64,000 nucleotides of DNA from Lachnospiraceae bacterium. Its GTDB lineage: Bacteria; Bacillota; Clostridia; Lachnospirales; Lachnospiraceae. The stretch covers positions 62,001-126,000 of the forward strand of contig JAFTXG010000007.1 of NCBI GenBank assembly GCA_017461725.1, given 5' to 3'. Of the stretch, positions 1-8,287 are shown one piece after another. Numbering within the stretch: the first letter of the stretch is position 1; every line of letters begins with the position of its first letter. The notes beneath the pieces were generated by a model. It was not told the DNA's origin. It did no database searches and was given only the letters and a program-made list of their open reading frames with translations. Position numbers and translations under genes: made by a program.

Positions 1-266
1 CAGATATTGCGCAGCTCGTCGATGCTGGCATAAGCCCACAGGCTGCGGTAGAGTCTGAACAGAGCGAATATCCCCACGGTCACCAGTGTATAAACCGGTG
101 CGATGGACAGATAGTTTTGCGCAAATCCGGCTTCCACCAGATTCGGCACCGAAAATTCAAAGCGTATGAACAGAGAGATCAGTACGGCGGCGTTGGCGAA
201 CACTGCGTCGACCACGACCAGTGATAATATCCTCAGCCATCGCACCTTATCGTAGATTACCTTCAT
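1..266 (-). CDS. CapD/EpsC-like membrane nucleotide-sugar dehydratase/epimerase, N-terminal part
   Basis: Only the first 88 codons are in the window; the gene runs off the left edge. The visible part has two hydrophobic segments (about residues 11-35 and 50-65) followed by the motif LYRSLWAYASIDELRNI. That motif is typical of the membrane domain of CapD/WbpM-type proteins, whose missing C-terminal part would be an NAD-dependent nucleotide-sugar 4,6-dehydratase/epimerase. The ATG at 266 is preceded by AGAGGAAG, and the gene follows the BY-kinase gene by 30 bp, so it is probably the next gene of the EPS control operon. Identification rests on the N-terminal domain only. Confidence 0.75.
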   Translation of the reverse strand, partial: MKVIYDKVRWLRILSLVVVDAVFANAAVLISLFIRFEFSVPNLVEAGFAQNYLSIAPVYTLVTVGIFALFRLYRSLWAYASIDELRNI

Positions 267-296
267 TTAACTTCCTCTTTTTGTTCCTCAATGATA

Positions 297-1679
297 TCAC
301 TTGTAATATCCGTAGTAACTGTAGCCGCTCCGGTTGATCTTCGGCGCAGTCATATTCATCACGCAGCCGATGATGGGGCGTCCGTTGTCATTCAGTGAAT
401 TCACACCCTCCAGGATCTGTCCTCGGCAGGCGAAATCCTGACGCACAGTCAGGAGCGCACAGTCGGCGAGGGTTCCGATCTCGCCGGCATCAGCCATCAG
501 CGCGCAGGGCGGGGTGTCCAGAATAATATAGTCAAAGCTGTTTCTGGCCGCGCGGATCAACTCCCTGGCCGTCTTTCTTGCCAGCAGCTTTTCCGGGTTG
601 GAGACCGGCTTGCCGCCGAAAATCACGCAGAGATTGGAGCTGTCTATCCGCCGTACCACGTCTTTGAGGGACTTTTCGCCCTTTAGGAAATCAGCCAGTC
701 CCTCCTCCCCCGTGTGATCAAAAATACCGGCAACCGACGGGTTTCTCAGGTCGCAGTCGATCAGCAGGACGCGTTTTCCCTTCTGGGCCAGCGCGGTGGC
801 CAGATTGACGGAGATGGTGGTCTTTCCCTCGTTTGCGATGGTGCTGGTCACCAGCAGGACCTTGTCGTCCGCCTTTGCCATCTCGCGCTCCACGCGCACG
901 CGCAGCAGACGCACCGACTCATTGAAGCCAAATTTATCATTGCTCTCATTGATGATGGGGCAGGCACTCAATCCCCTGCCTCTGCGGCGTCCGCGGACAG
1001 TGGGCAGCTTTCCGAGGCAGGAAAGGTTGATCAGCTGCCGCAATTCCTCCTCATTGTTTACCGTTCGGTGGGTCATGGCGTAGAGCGCGCAGATGCCCAT
1101 CCACAGGATGAAGCCCAGCGCAGCGCCCTTTACCACACTGCCGGTCATGCCGATGGAGTTCACCGGATTTTTCGGCACTCCGCTCTCACTGAGCAGCGAC
1201 ATCTGGGTGGGACCGACCACGAACTCTGCCACCGACGGGTAGATTTCTATTACGCAGTTCAACACATCATACGCCAGCTGTGGATCACCGGACGTGACGG
1301 TCAGCGTGAAAATGTTTGTGTTGCCCATGGCGGAGGCTGACACCGAGGGCATGTAGCTGATCCCCAGCGCCTCCTTGACCTCCTGACTCAGCACACCGCT
1401 GGTCAGAATATAAGGGAAGGTCTTGGCCATCTGCTCCGCGACGGAGCTGTTATAATACTGCTGGCTGGCGTAAAACGGGTTTCCGACCCGCACGGTAAAT
1501 GAAGCGCTGGCCTGATACCGGGGCGTGTAGCTTCTGAAGGTCATGAACCCCAGCAGCGCGGCGGCGGCCACGACCAGAACGATCCCCTCCAGCAGCAGGT
1601 GACGGCAGCTGCGCCAAAGGCCCCGCAGCAGCTCGATCAGATCGATCTTGGGGTAATTATCAGTTGTTTCCGTCGTCAT
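297..1679 (-). CDS. Wzz/BY-kinase fusion (CpsC-CpsD type tyrosine autokinase), copy 2
   Basis: A 460-aa polysaccharide co-polymerase fused to a bacterial tyrosine kinase, expected in the inner membrane to set chain length and control export. A Wzz domain is flanked by TM1 (about residues 25-45) and TM2, which is preceded by a proline-rich motif (GVPKNPVNS). The cytoplasmic kinase has Walker A (NEGKTT, about 283), Walker A' (LLIDCDLR, about 306) and Walker B (YIILDTPP, about 385). It ends in a short tyrosine cluster (SGYSYYGYYK), the expected autophosphorylation site. The open frame extends upstream to 1820, but that part is the other frame of the preceding gene's tyrosine-rich tail, so the ATG at 1679 (20-bp overlap) is chosen. 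It is a diverged tandem paralogue of the gene before it. Confidence 0.88.
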   Translation of the reverse strand: MTTETTDNYPKIDLIELLRGLWRSCRHLLLEGIVLVVAAAALLGFMTFRSYTPRYQASASFTVRVGNPFYASQQYYNSSVAEQMAKTFPYILTSGVLSQEVKEALGISYMPSVSASAMGNTNIFTLTVTSGDPQLAYDVLNCVIEIYPSVAEFVVGPTQMSLLSESGVPKNPVNSIGMTGSVVKGAALGFILWMGICALYAMTHRTVNNEEELRQLINLSCLGKLPTVRGRRRGRGLSACPIINESNDKFGFNESVRLLRVRVEREMAKADDKVLLVTSTIANEGKTTISVNLATALAQKGKRVLLIDCDLRNPSVAGIFDHTGEEGLADFLKGEKSLKDVVRRIDSSNLCVIFGGKPVSNPEKLLARKTARELIRAARNSFDYIILDTPPCALMADAGEIGTLADCALLTVRQDFACRGQILEGVNSLNDNGRPIIGCVMNMTAPKINRSGYSYYGYYK

Positions 1680-3162
1680 CGTGTTTTCCATATCCATATC
1701 CGTATCCATACCTGCCGTACTTGCCATAGCCGTACTTGCCGTAACGGCCGTATTTTCCATATCTGCCATATCTGCCGTATGCACCGTAGCTGAACGCAGG
1801 GGCATAGCTTGCAGAACCATACATATTGTTCAGGACACAGCCCATCAGATGGGTATTCGTCCGCTCCAGAATCGCCGCGGCGTCATTGAGATCTCCGACG
1901 TCGGCCGCATTCTGTCTCACGACCATAAGGGCTGCGTCGGCAAACTCACCGATACACTCCGCATCCGGTGCCAGTGACATGGGCGGTGTGTCCACGATCA
2001 CGCAGTCGTAGTCCAATGCCGCCTGTGACAGCAGGTCGCTCATCGCCGGCGAGCTCACCAGATTGGTGGCCGTGCGCAGGCTCCTGCGCCCATAGAGAAC
2101 GTACAATCCACTGTTCTCCAGCCGTGTCACACAGTCCTCAAGCTTTGCCTCGCCCAGCAGCACCTCAGCAGGGCCCACGGTTTTACCGGCAATATTCAAA
2201 ATCACATCGCAGGCCGGTTTGCGCAGGTCACAATCGATCAGCAGCACCTTGCGGTCCTTGCGCGCCATGGACAGGGCCAGATTGACTGCAACCGTGGATT
2301 TTCCTTCATTTTCCAGCAAACTGGTGACCATCAGCACCCGCTCCCCGTTGTGGAAGCGCTTTTCCACCCGGCTGGCCAGCTTATTGACTGACTCCGTGTA
2401 GGTAAAGCTGGTGATCGGGTTGGTGATCAGAATGCTGGTCTTTCTGCGCCGGATCGCCTCGCGCAGGGTCTTATATTTTTGCTCGTGGAAAAGCTCGCCC
2501 AGCACTCTCAGGCTCAGTTTATTGTCCGCGTCGGCGCGGCTGCGGATCTTATCCGCACGGTAAGCCAGGAAGGCCAGCAGTGCGCACATAAATGCCCCTG
2601 CCAGCACCGCAGCCTTTTTCACGGTGCCGCCGAGATCGATGGGATTGATCGGCGCGGAGGGCACAGACGGCTGCTGCAGCACCTCCAGCACAGTATCGCC
2701 AAGGACCTGATAGGACACCAACTGGTGGTGCTCAATGATGGCGCGGGTCATCAGAAAGACGGTCCGTGGATCGGACCCTCTGACCGTCATGGTCAGCAGG
2801 TTTGTCTCCGACACCACCGCCGCGCGGATCGTTCCGTCAAAGCTGCTGATACCGACCTCCTCCATCACCTTTTTGCGCAGAATGGAGCTGTCCAGCACCT
2901 CGGAAAAGACGCTGGCCAGATTGCTGGCCGCCGACAGATTCTGATAGGTGGTGGTGCTGGTGCCTCCGGCTGTGGCCACAAAGGTCGTGGTCGTGCTGTA
3001 TTGGGGCGTATAGGTATAATCGGTATACACATAGGCCGCCATGCCGGCGATCAGCATTACCATCAGAATCAGGTACCACCGGCGAAGCACGTCCTGTATT
3101 ATGGTGATGATCATGGCGAGGGAGATCTGCTCCTCTGCCACAGATGTCTGTTCTTCTTTCAT
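1660..3162 (-). CDS. Wzz/BY-kinase fusion (CpsC-CpsD type tyrosine autokinase), copy 1, with repetitive Tyr-rich tail
   Basis: A 500-aa polysaccharide co-polymerase/tyrosine autokinase. TM1 lies near residues 25-45 and the Wzz region is followed by a proline motif (SVPSAPINPID) and TM2. The kinase part has Walker A (NEGKST, about 284), Walker A' (LLIDCDLRKP, about 308) and Walker B (CVIVDTPP, about 389). The last 50 residues are almost only Y, G, K and R in YGK/YGR repeats, with over a dozen tyrosines, then KHDDDGNN. Its ATG at 3162 lies 1 bp after the stop of the preceding gene and has GGAGG upstream, so the few codons before it in the open frame were dropped. It is presumably dephosphorylated by the CpsB-like enzyme of this operon. 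Confidence 0.88.
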   Translation of the reverse strand: MKEEQTSVAEEQISLAMIITIIQDVLRRWYLILMVMLIAGMAAYVYTDYTYTPQYSTTTTFVATAGGTSTTTYQNLSAASNLASVFSEVLDSSILRKKVMEEVGISSFDGTIRAAVVSETNLLTMTVRGSDPRTVFLMTRAIIEHHQLVSYQVLGDTVLEVLQQPSVPSAPINPIDLGGTVKKAAVLAGAFMCALLAFLAYRADKIRSRADADNKLSLRVLGELFHEQKYKTLREAIRRRKTSILITNPITSFTYTESVNKLASRVEKRFHNGERVLMVTSLLENEGKSTVAVNLALSMARKDRKVLLIDCDLRKPACDVILNIAGKTVGPAEVLLGEAKLEDCVTRLENSGLYVLYGRRSLRTATNLVSSPAMSDLLSQAALDYDCVIVDTPPMSLAPDAECIGEFADAALMVVRQNAADVGDLNDAAAILERTNTHLMGCVLNNMYGSASYAPAFSYGAYGRYGRYGKYGRYGKYGYGKYGRYGYGYGYGKHDDDGNN

Positions 3163-3163
3163 G

Positions 3164-4111
3164 TCACTCCTCCACCACCACAATCAGGCGGGTGTAGCCT
3201 ATATAGCGGTTCATCGTCACCGTGTAGGTCACGCTATAAACGCCGGGAACACCGGTGTTCACCTCGTTTTTCATATCAATATCGATGCGGATTATATCCT
3301 CCGGATCGATGGCTCCCCCATTTTCTCCGGGATCATCCGGATTTTCGGTCCCTGCATCCCCCACGCGCTGCCCGTTAATGTACAGCGCGATCTCAGGATC
3401 ATCCCCCTTCAGGGAATAGTCGAGAGAACCGATGGTCAGTTCCTTCAGATAGGACTCCGCCCGAAAGTCAGAATCCCTCTGTATGTATACCAGATACTGT
3501 TCCAGCGCCGCGGTGGCATTGTACTCACCGGTATCGTAGACCTCCACCGGCAATACCAGATGTACCGTATCGCCCATGCTGTTGGTCACCCGGAAATCGA
3601 TCTCATGAATGCCCGAATAGCTGAGGCTGGACGTGTCGCTGACCAGCGTGCCCTTGACCTTGTCGCCGAGATCTCCGTCCACCTGATCCTCCGCCGTCAC
3701 GTAGCTGAGCACATCGGGGGATCCACCCTTCTGGAAAATCAGCGCCCGGGTCAGCCCAAAACGGGGCTCGGTGTAATCAGTGTAGCGGACCCTTCTGGTG
3801 GCCTTGGCCACATTGCCCGACCGGTCAAACGCCGCGTAGGTGATGGTCGCGGTCCGCTCGTCGGTAATATTTGAAATTTTCTCCACCACGATATCCGCAC
3901 TCACATCCCCGTCCCGCTCATCCACGGCACTGACTCCGCGAAACAGCTCCGACTCCTCAGACAGCACAGACACCTCAATCTCCCCGGAATCGATCGTGAT
4001 CACCGGCGGAGTACTGTCATCGCTCCACACAAAGACTGCGGAATAGATGATCGTGGCGGCCGCACACAGTATGAACGGCAATATGAATAACCAGCTTCTT
4101 TTCTTTTTCAC
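3164..4111 (-). CDS. Membrane-anchored protein with Ig-like/DUF5011-type repeat domains
   Basis: A 315-aa protein that starts with a basic stretch and one hydrophobic segment (about residues 5-28, no lipobox), so it is probably a type II membrane or secreted protein. Two repeats follow: the first (about 33-108) has PPVITID, DERDGDV and the ending FDRSGNVAKATRRVRY, the pattern of HYR/DUF5011-type bacterial Ig-like domains; the second (about 111-190) is more diverged. A C-terminal beta-rich stretch ends in VYSVTYTVTMN. It lies between the phosphatase and kinase genes of the EPS control operon. The domains suggest surface or polysaccharide contact, but the specific role is unknown. Confidence 0.7.
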   Translation of the reverse strand: MKKKRSWLFILPFILCAAATIIYSAVFVWSDDSTPPVITIDSGEIEVSVLSEESELFRGVSAVDERDGDVSADIVVEKISNITDERTATITYAAFDRSGNVAKATRRVRYTDYTEPRFGLTRALIFQKGGSPDVLSYVTAEDQVDGDLGDKVKGTLVSDTSSLSYSGIHEIDFRVTNSMGDTVHLVLPVEVYDTGEYNATAALEQYLVYIQRDSDFRAESYLKELTIGSLDYSLKGDDPEIALYINGQRVGDAGTENPDDPGENGGAIDPEDIIRIDIDMKNEVNTGVPGVYSVTYTVTMNRYIGYTRLIVVVEE

Positions 4112-4188
4112 CCTGTAATCTCCTGTATCTCACCTTTATTTTAACCGATCGAGCGCCCGCCCGAACCGTTCCGACCCTTCGGAACCGC

Positions 4189-4935
4189 TCAAAACCAGTC
4201 GGGCTCGCGCAACCGGATCTCCTCATTTTTCAACAACGTCAGCGGATTCTGCGTCAGCAGCCGCTTCGCCGTGCTCGCGGAAAACTCCTCCGTCAACAGA
4301 CTCTCCGCCTCCTTCAGCCAGGTAGTCCGCATGACCGGGGAATGTGCATCGCTGGCCACCGCGCAGACAAAGCCGCGCTCCACCAGAGCCAGCGCCAGCT
4401 GCTCCTCGCGCCGGCCATGGCGGCCCAGAAGGCTGCCTTTATTGACCTGCAGAAGACAACCCATGCCGACCCACAGATTCAGCAGTGTGGGATCCTCCTG
4501 CACATACACATACCGTTCCGGATGTGCCACCACCGGACGCAGGCCGATGGCAATGATCTCCTCCAATATCTCCGTGGCCTCCGCCGCATAGTCGGTGAAC
4601 GCAAACTCCACCAGCGGATAGCGTGAGCCGTTCAGGCCCTGCATTTTGCCCTCCATCAGAAGCTCGGGTACCTCAAAGGAGCCGAATATCTCCATGCCGC
4701 CGCAAATATGCAGCGGAATCCTCGCCTTATTCACCGCCGCCCGGAAGGACTGCAGCGCTTCGCTCAGCTCGGGACCGCAATGATTTTTCTGCCGTCCGTG
4801 TGCCGCGCTGTGGGGAGTGGCCACAATGATGTCCACGCCGCTCTCCACCGCCAGTGCCGCCATCTCCAGGGCGCTGCTCATATCCTCCGCACCGTCATCG
4901 ATGCCGGGCAATATGTGGGCATGAATATCTACCAT
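4189..4935 (-). CDS. cpsB: CpsB/CapC-type PHP-domain protein tyrosine phosphatase
   Basis: A 248-aa manganese-dependent phosphotyrosine phosphatase of the PHP superfamily, which removes phosphate from the tyrosine tails of BY-kinases. Metal ligands are visible in order: HAHILPGIDDGA at the N-terminus, an internal TPHS, AHPERY, and SDAH near the C-terminus. The open frame extends 50 codons further upstream, but AGGAGG lies 5 nt before the ATG at 4935 and the product then starts exactly at the family motif MVDIHAH. It sits next to the two BY-kinase genes it should act on. The 77 bp after the gene hold nothing recognisable. Confidence 0.9.
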   Translation of the reverse strand: MVDIHAHILPGIDDGAEDMSSALEMAALAVESGVDIIVATPHSAAHGRQKNHCGPELSEALQSFRAAVNKARIPLHICGGMEIFGSFEVPELLMEGKMQGLNGSRYPLVEFAFTDYAAEATEILEEIIAIGLRPVVAHPERYVYVQEDPTLLNLWVGMGCLLQVNKGSLLGRHGRREEQLALALVERGFVCAVASDAHSPVMRTTWLKEAESLLTEEFSASTAKRLLTQNPLTLLKNEEIRLREPDWF

Positions 4936-5059
4936 AGTTCCTCCTGAAATCCCCGCGCGAACAACCCTCATCCGCCAGGGATATTGATCATGATATGCAG
5001 GGCAAATTTCGCAAGGGCCGACAAACACACTCGGCCACCGCACACTTCCCCGCACCAAT

Positions 5060-5533
5060 TCACCTGCGCCGGAACATCCGCGCAATCACCGTGTAAGCTC
5101 TGCGCACTCCGCTTCGGACCGGCACCATGCGGATCCAGACCTTCTCAAAAAACTCCCACCAGAAACAGCCCGGTCCCTGGCGTTTCCCTTTTCTCAGCGC
5201 CGAGGTCATGACCGCGATAACCTGCTCCGGCCGTATGCCGGGCTCCAGCACCGCCTGCGCGTCCCCGACCATGGTATAGCTGTCCCGCTCCACCCGGTAG
5301 ACCCGGTGGAGAATATAGGCGCCGCCGGTCCGCCGGTAGAGGAGCACATCTCCCCGCCGCGCCGGGCGTGTGAGCCTGGACAGATAGACGGTATCTCTCC
5401 CATGAATCAGAAACGGTGACATACTGTTACCGCTGATGATCAGCGGCAGCGCCTCGATCTCTTCCTGCTGCAATAATTCCCGGTACTCTTCCATCAGCAC
5501 CTCGGGCGGCAGCACCCGCTTTCTGCTCTCCAT
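5060..5533 (-). CDS. S24/S26-family peptidase, soluble signal-peptidase-like
   Basis: A 157-aa serine peptidase-like protein. It has the nucleophile motif SGNSMSPFL (Ser near residue 36), the box RRGDVLLYRR and ILHRVYRV near residue 85. The histidine in the last motif is where SipW/Sec11-type enzymes carry their catalytic His, instead of the Lys of LepB. There is no clear N-terminal membrane anchor; the C-terminus is basic with a weak hydrophobic patch. Its start codon overlaps the stop of the ABC transporter gene by 1 nt (TGATG), which indicates translational coupling. Such pairs usually process and export a peptide, but no precursor gene was found nearby. Confidence 0.78.
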   Translation of the reverse strand: MESRKRVLPPEVLMEEYRELLQQEEIEALPLIISGNSMSPFLIHGRDTVYLSRLTRPARRGDVLLYRRTGGAYILHRVYRVERDSYTMVGDAQAVLEPGIRPEQVIAVMTSALRKGKRQGPGCFWWEFFEKVWIRMVPVRSGVRRAYTVIARMFRRR

Positions 5534-7245
5534 CAGCCCATTTCCTCCCGGATCGCTCCGTCACGAATATAATAGCTGCGGCTGCAGATCGCCTTGCCTG
5601 CAGGGCGGTGGGTAACCAGAATACATGTATGTACCAGACCGCTCTCCATGAGATTTCTCAAAAGCTCGGTCTCCAGCTCCATATCCAGCGCGGATGTGGC
5701 CTCGTCCAGAAGCAGGATCGGCGCTCTCTTCAGCAGCGCTCTGGCCACCGCCAGACGCTGGGCCTGACCCTCGCTCAGCCGCTTGTCCCGGCCTCCGATC
5801 ACATGGTCTAGCCCTCCCGGCAGTGCCATGACAAACTCGTAGGCACAGGCCACCTTCAATGCCCGGATCAGCTCCTCGTCAGTGGCATCCGGGCGGGTGA
5901 CACGGAGATTCTCCGCCACGGTGCCGGAAAAGATCTGATTGCCCTGGGGCACATAGCCAAACATCCGTCGGGTCGCCGCGGACAGCGGATAACTCCGGCC
6001 GCTCTTTCCCACCAGACAGGCCTGACCGGCACTGGGCAGAACCAGCCCCAGCATGATCCGCAGCAGGGTGGTCTTTCCCTCGCCCGAAGGACCGGTCAGC
6101 GACACCAGCTCGCCGGGCTTAGCCTCAAACTCCGCCTGCCTGAGCACAGGTGCACCGCTCTGATATGCAAAATCCACTCCCGAAAGGGAGAGGGTGTAAG
6201 ACTCCTCCTCCTCGAATCCGTCCTGCGCGTCGGTCTGCTCCTCCGGCAGCCCGACCACCGCCATGATCCGCCCTGCGGACGTGGTCACGGAAATCGCCGT
6301 GGGCACCAGCCCAATGATCGAGGAAAACGCAGCTCCCAGCGTGGACGACAGCTGCAAAAACATCGTCATCTCGCCGTAGCTGATGGCACCCTTCCACAGC
6401 CGGTACACGCCCCAGCCAAAACAGCTGATATACGCCAGCAGGCTCAACAGACTCATCAGCGCCGACGTCCAAACCGAAAAACGGCTGTACTCCAGATATT
6501 TGTCCCTGTATCTCTGCTGGACCTGTCCCATCTGCTGCCCGAACCGATCCATCACGCCGAAGGCCTTGATACTGATCATATTCTGTAAGCTCTCCTGCTG
6601 GAAGGACACCACATCACTGTAAACATCCTTCATCTCACGGTTGTGGCTGCGCATCCTGCGCACCAGAAACGTGGAGCTCAAACCGGTCACCGGCACACCG
6701 ACCAGCGCGATCACCGCCATCACCGGGTCATATACTAAAATAATCAGAAACGCTCCGACAAACTGCACCCCGCAGGAAATCAACGAGGGAATAAAATTCG
6801 TCACGCCGCCGGAGACTGCCGTGGCATCACTGCTGATACGGTTGAGCAAATCTCCGCTGCGGAACTGCTCCAGAGACTGCCAGTCTGTGGCCAGAATACG
6901 GCGATAAATCTCCCCCTGGATCTCGGTCTGCACCCGAATATTCAGCGAAGCCCCGATACGGGTGGAAATACTCTTCATACCGATATTTCCCAGACGCATC
7001 CCGATCATCAGCGCTGCCGCCAGACCGATCACACTGCTGTCATACCCAATAACCGCGTCAATCAGAAACTTGCTGGCCACACTGCTGCCCAGGCTCATCA
7101 GAATGCCCAGTACACCCAGCAAAACATGCACCAAAACAACGCCCCGGTAGCGGCAGATATACTGCCAGACCCAGAGACACTCATCGGCCAGATCGCGAAA
7201 TCTTCCATTTTCTATTTTTTCTCTGATCCAACGGTATGCGTTCAT
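5533..7245 (-). CDS. ABC transporter, fused permease and ATPase
   Basis: A 570-aa half-transporter. Six predicted membrane segments (about residues 35-300) precede a nucleotide-binding domain with Walker A (GPSGEGKTT, about 387), signature LSEGQAQR (about 490), Walker B (ILLLDEATSALD, about 512) and H-loop THR (about 543). It would act as a homodimer. It is the first gene after the promoter at 7300-7328 and is coupled to the S24/S26 peptidase gene. There is no N-terminal C39 peptidase domain, so any leader cleavage would depend on the neighbour. The substrate is unknown; a peptide is more likely than a glycan, judging by the partner. Confidence 0.87.
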   Translation of the reverse strand: MNAYRWIREKIENGRFRDLADECLWVWQYICRYRGVVLVHVLLGVLGILMSLGSSVASKFLIDAVIGYDSSVIGLAAALMIGMRLGNIGMKSISTRIGASLNIRVQTEIQGEIYRRILATDWQSLEQFRSGDLLNRISSDATAVSGGVTNFIPSLISCGVQFVGAFLIILVYDPVMAVIALVGVPVTGLSSTFLVRRMRSHNREMKDVYSDVVSFQQESLQNMISIKAFGVMDRFGQQMGQVQQRYRDKYLEYSRFSVWTSALMSLLSLLAYISCFGWGVYRLWKGAISYGEMTMFLQLSSTLGAAFSSIIGLVPTAISVTTSAGRIMAVVGLPEEQTDAQDGFEEEESYTLSLSGVDFAYQSGAPVLRQAEFEAKPGELVSLTGPSGEGKTTLLRIMLGLVLPSAGQACLVGKSGRSYPLSAATRRMFGYVPQGNQIFSGTVAENLRVTRPDATDEELIRALKVACAYEFVMALPGGLDHVIGGRDKRLSEGQAQRLAVARALLKRAPILLLDEATSALDMELETELLRNLMESGLVHTCILVTHRPAGKAICSRSYYIRDGAIREEMG

Positions 7246-7299
7246 TTACTGTCAATTCACCTAATTAATAATCAATGCATAGTTAACCTATTTTAAGTG

Positions 7300-7328
7300 A
7301 GTATAACACGGTCAACAAGGGGTGTCAA
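7300..7328 (-). promoter_or_regulatory. Sigma-A promoter of the EPS control operon
   Basis: Read on the minus strand, TTGACA (7323-7328), a 17-bp spacer and TATACT (7300-7305) form a near-consensus promoter. It lies 55 bp before the ABC transporter start and gives the tyrosine-kinase module its own start site, separate from the glycosyltransferase operon that ends just upstream. Confidence 0.82.
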
Positions 7329-7395
7329 TGAGTTGGGGGAGGGGAAAGTTTGGGAAATGATGTGCAAAGTTCCGTAGGTGTACATAAAGTTCCGC

Positions 7396-7423
7396 AAAAA
7401 AATCGGGGGTGGATCACACCCCC
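7396..7423 (-). terminator. Rho-independent terminator of the glycosyltransferase operon
   Basis: On the minus strand a 7-bp stem (GGGGGTG / CACCCCC, loop TGATC) is followed by GATTTTTTT. It lies about 30 bp after the priming transferase gene and ends the long EPS transcript before the promoter of the next operon. Confidence 0.85.
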
Positions 7424-7458
7424 AACGCCTTTATCGTGGCTTCCACGACCTTACTCAT
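7414..7458 (-). pseudogene. Remnant of a GT4 glycosyltransferase gene (start codon joined to the C-terminal codons)
   Basis: A 14-codon frame, MSKVVEATIKALGV, begins inside the last codons of the priming transferase gene. Its first residues match the start (MSKILI) and the rest match the end (KSKVVEATIKALGN) of the intact GT4 gene at 11435-12526. The shared 3' segment differs at only about 3 of 35 bases. The simplest reading is that a second copy of that gene lost everything between two short AGYAAG repeats. It is not expected to be functional. Confidence 0.8.
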
Positions 7459-8155
7459 TCTCAGTTTTCTCTCCACCTGTACCTTCAGTCGCGTCGGCAG
7501 CACATTCTGCAGCGCCGTCTTCCTCTGCGGCCTTTGTGGCCGCGCTCTGTGCCTTGGCAGCCATGGTTCCGGTTCCGCCCTCCACGACTCCGTCGTGCTT
7601 CAGCACCTTGGTAATGGTCCCGAAAAAGCACTTGCAGTCCATCGCAAAGCTTAAATTCTCCACATACTCGCCGTCGAAGCGGGCCTTCACCTCAATGGGC
7701 AGCTCATCTCTGCCGTTGATCTGGGCCCAACCGGTCAGACCGGGGCGAACATCGTTGGCTCCGTACCGGTCGCGCTCCGCAATCAGATCATCCTGATTCC
7801 ACAGCGCCGGGCGGGGCCCAACAATACTCATGTCTCCCTTCAGAATGCTGAGCAGCTGGGGCAGCTCGTCCAGCGAGGATTTGCGCAGAAATCTGCCCAC
7901 CGGCGTAATCCAACGCTGCGGATCGTTCAGCAGGTGGGTCGGCATGTTGGCCGGGGTGTCCGTGCGCATGGAGCGGAACTTGGGCATCATGTAGGTGGTT
8001 TTATGTATACCGATCCGCTTCTGCCAGAAGAGGACCGGGCCCTTGGAGTCCAGCTTGATCACCAGGGCGATGATCAGCATGGGGAGCCCTAAGATAACGA
8101 GGCCGAGAAGGGAAAGGGTGAAGTCAAGGGGACGTTTGAAATATTTATCGTACAT
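7451..8155 (-). CDS. Polyprenyl-phosphate sugar-1-phosphate transferase (priming glycosyltransferase)
   Basis: A 234-aa small-type phosphoglycosyl transferase, which adds the first sugar-1-phosphate to undecaprenyl phosphate at the inner membrane. It has an N-terminal membrane helix (about residues 12-34), the box KGPVLFWQKRIG and the catalytic region SLDELPQLLSILKGDMSIVGPRP (about 94-117, containing the conserved D-E pair), then PGLTGWAQINGRDE. The last 40 residues are a low-complexity Ala/Glu/Gly tail not needed by the family. AGGAGG precedes the start. It is the last gene of the EPS transcript, after the inserted ATPase/TOPRIM pair, and it overlaps the GT4 remnant. Confidence 0.92.
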   Translation of the reverse strand: MYDKYFKRPLDFTLSLLGLVILGLPMLIIALVIKLDSKGPVLFWQKRIGIHKTTYMMPKFRSMRTDTPANMPTHLLNDPQRWITPVGRFLRKSSLDELPQLLSILKGDMSIVGPRPALWNQDDLIAERDRYGANDVRPGLTGWAQINGRDELPIEVKARFDGEYVENLSFAMDCKCFFGTITKVLKHDGVVEGGTGTMAAKAQSAATKAAEEDGAAECAADATEGTGGEKTENE

Positions 8156-8287
8156 GGGTAGCCTCCTGTTTATTGCCTAAAATCATTAGTGTTGATAAGA
8201 TTTATGTCATGCGCGGTAACCCGCAAAACTTACTATACCATTGCGGATTTCTTCAATATCCTCAATAATTTCTTGCGGAACTTCGAA

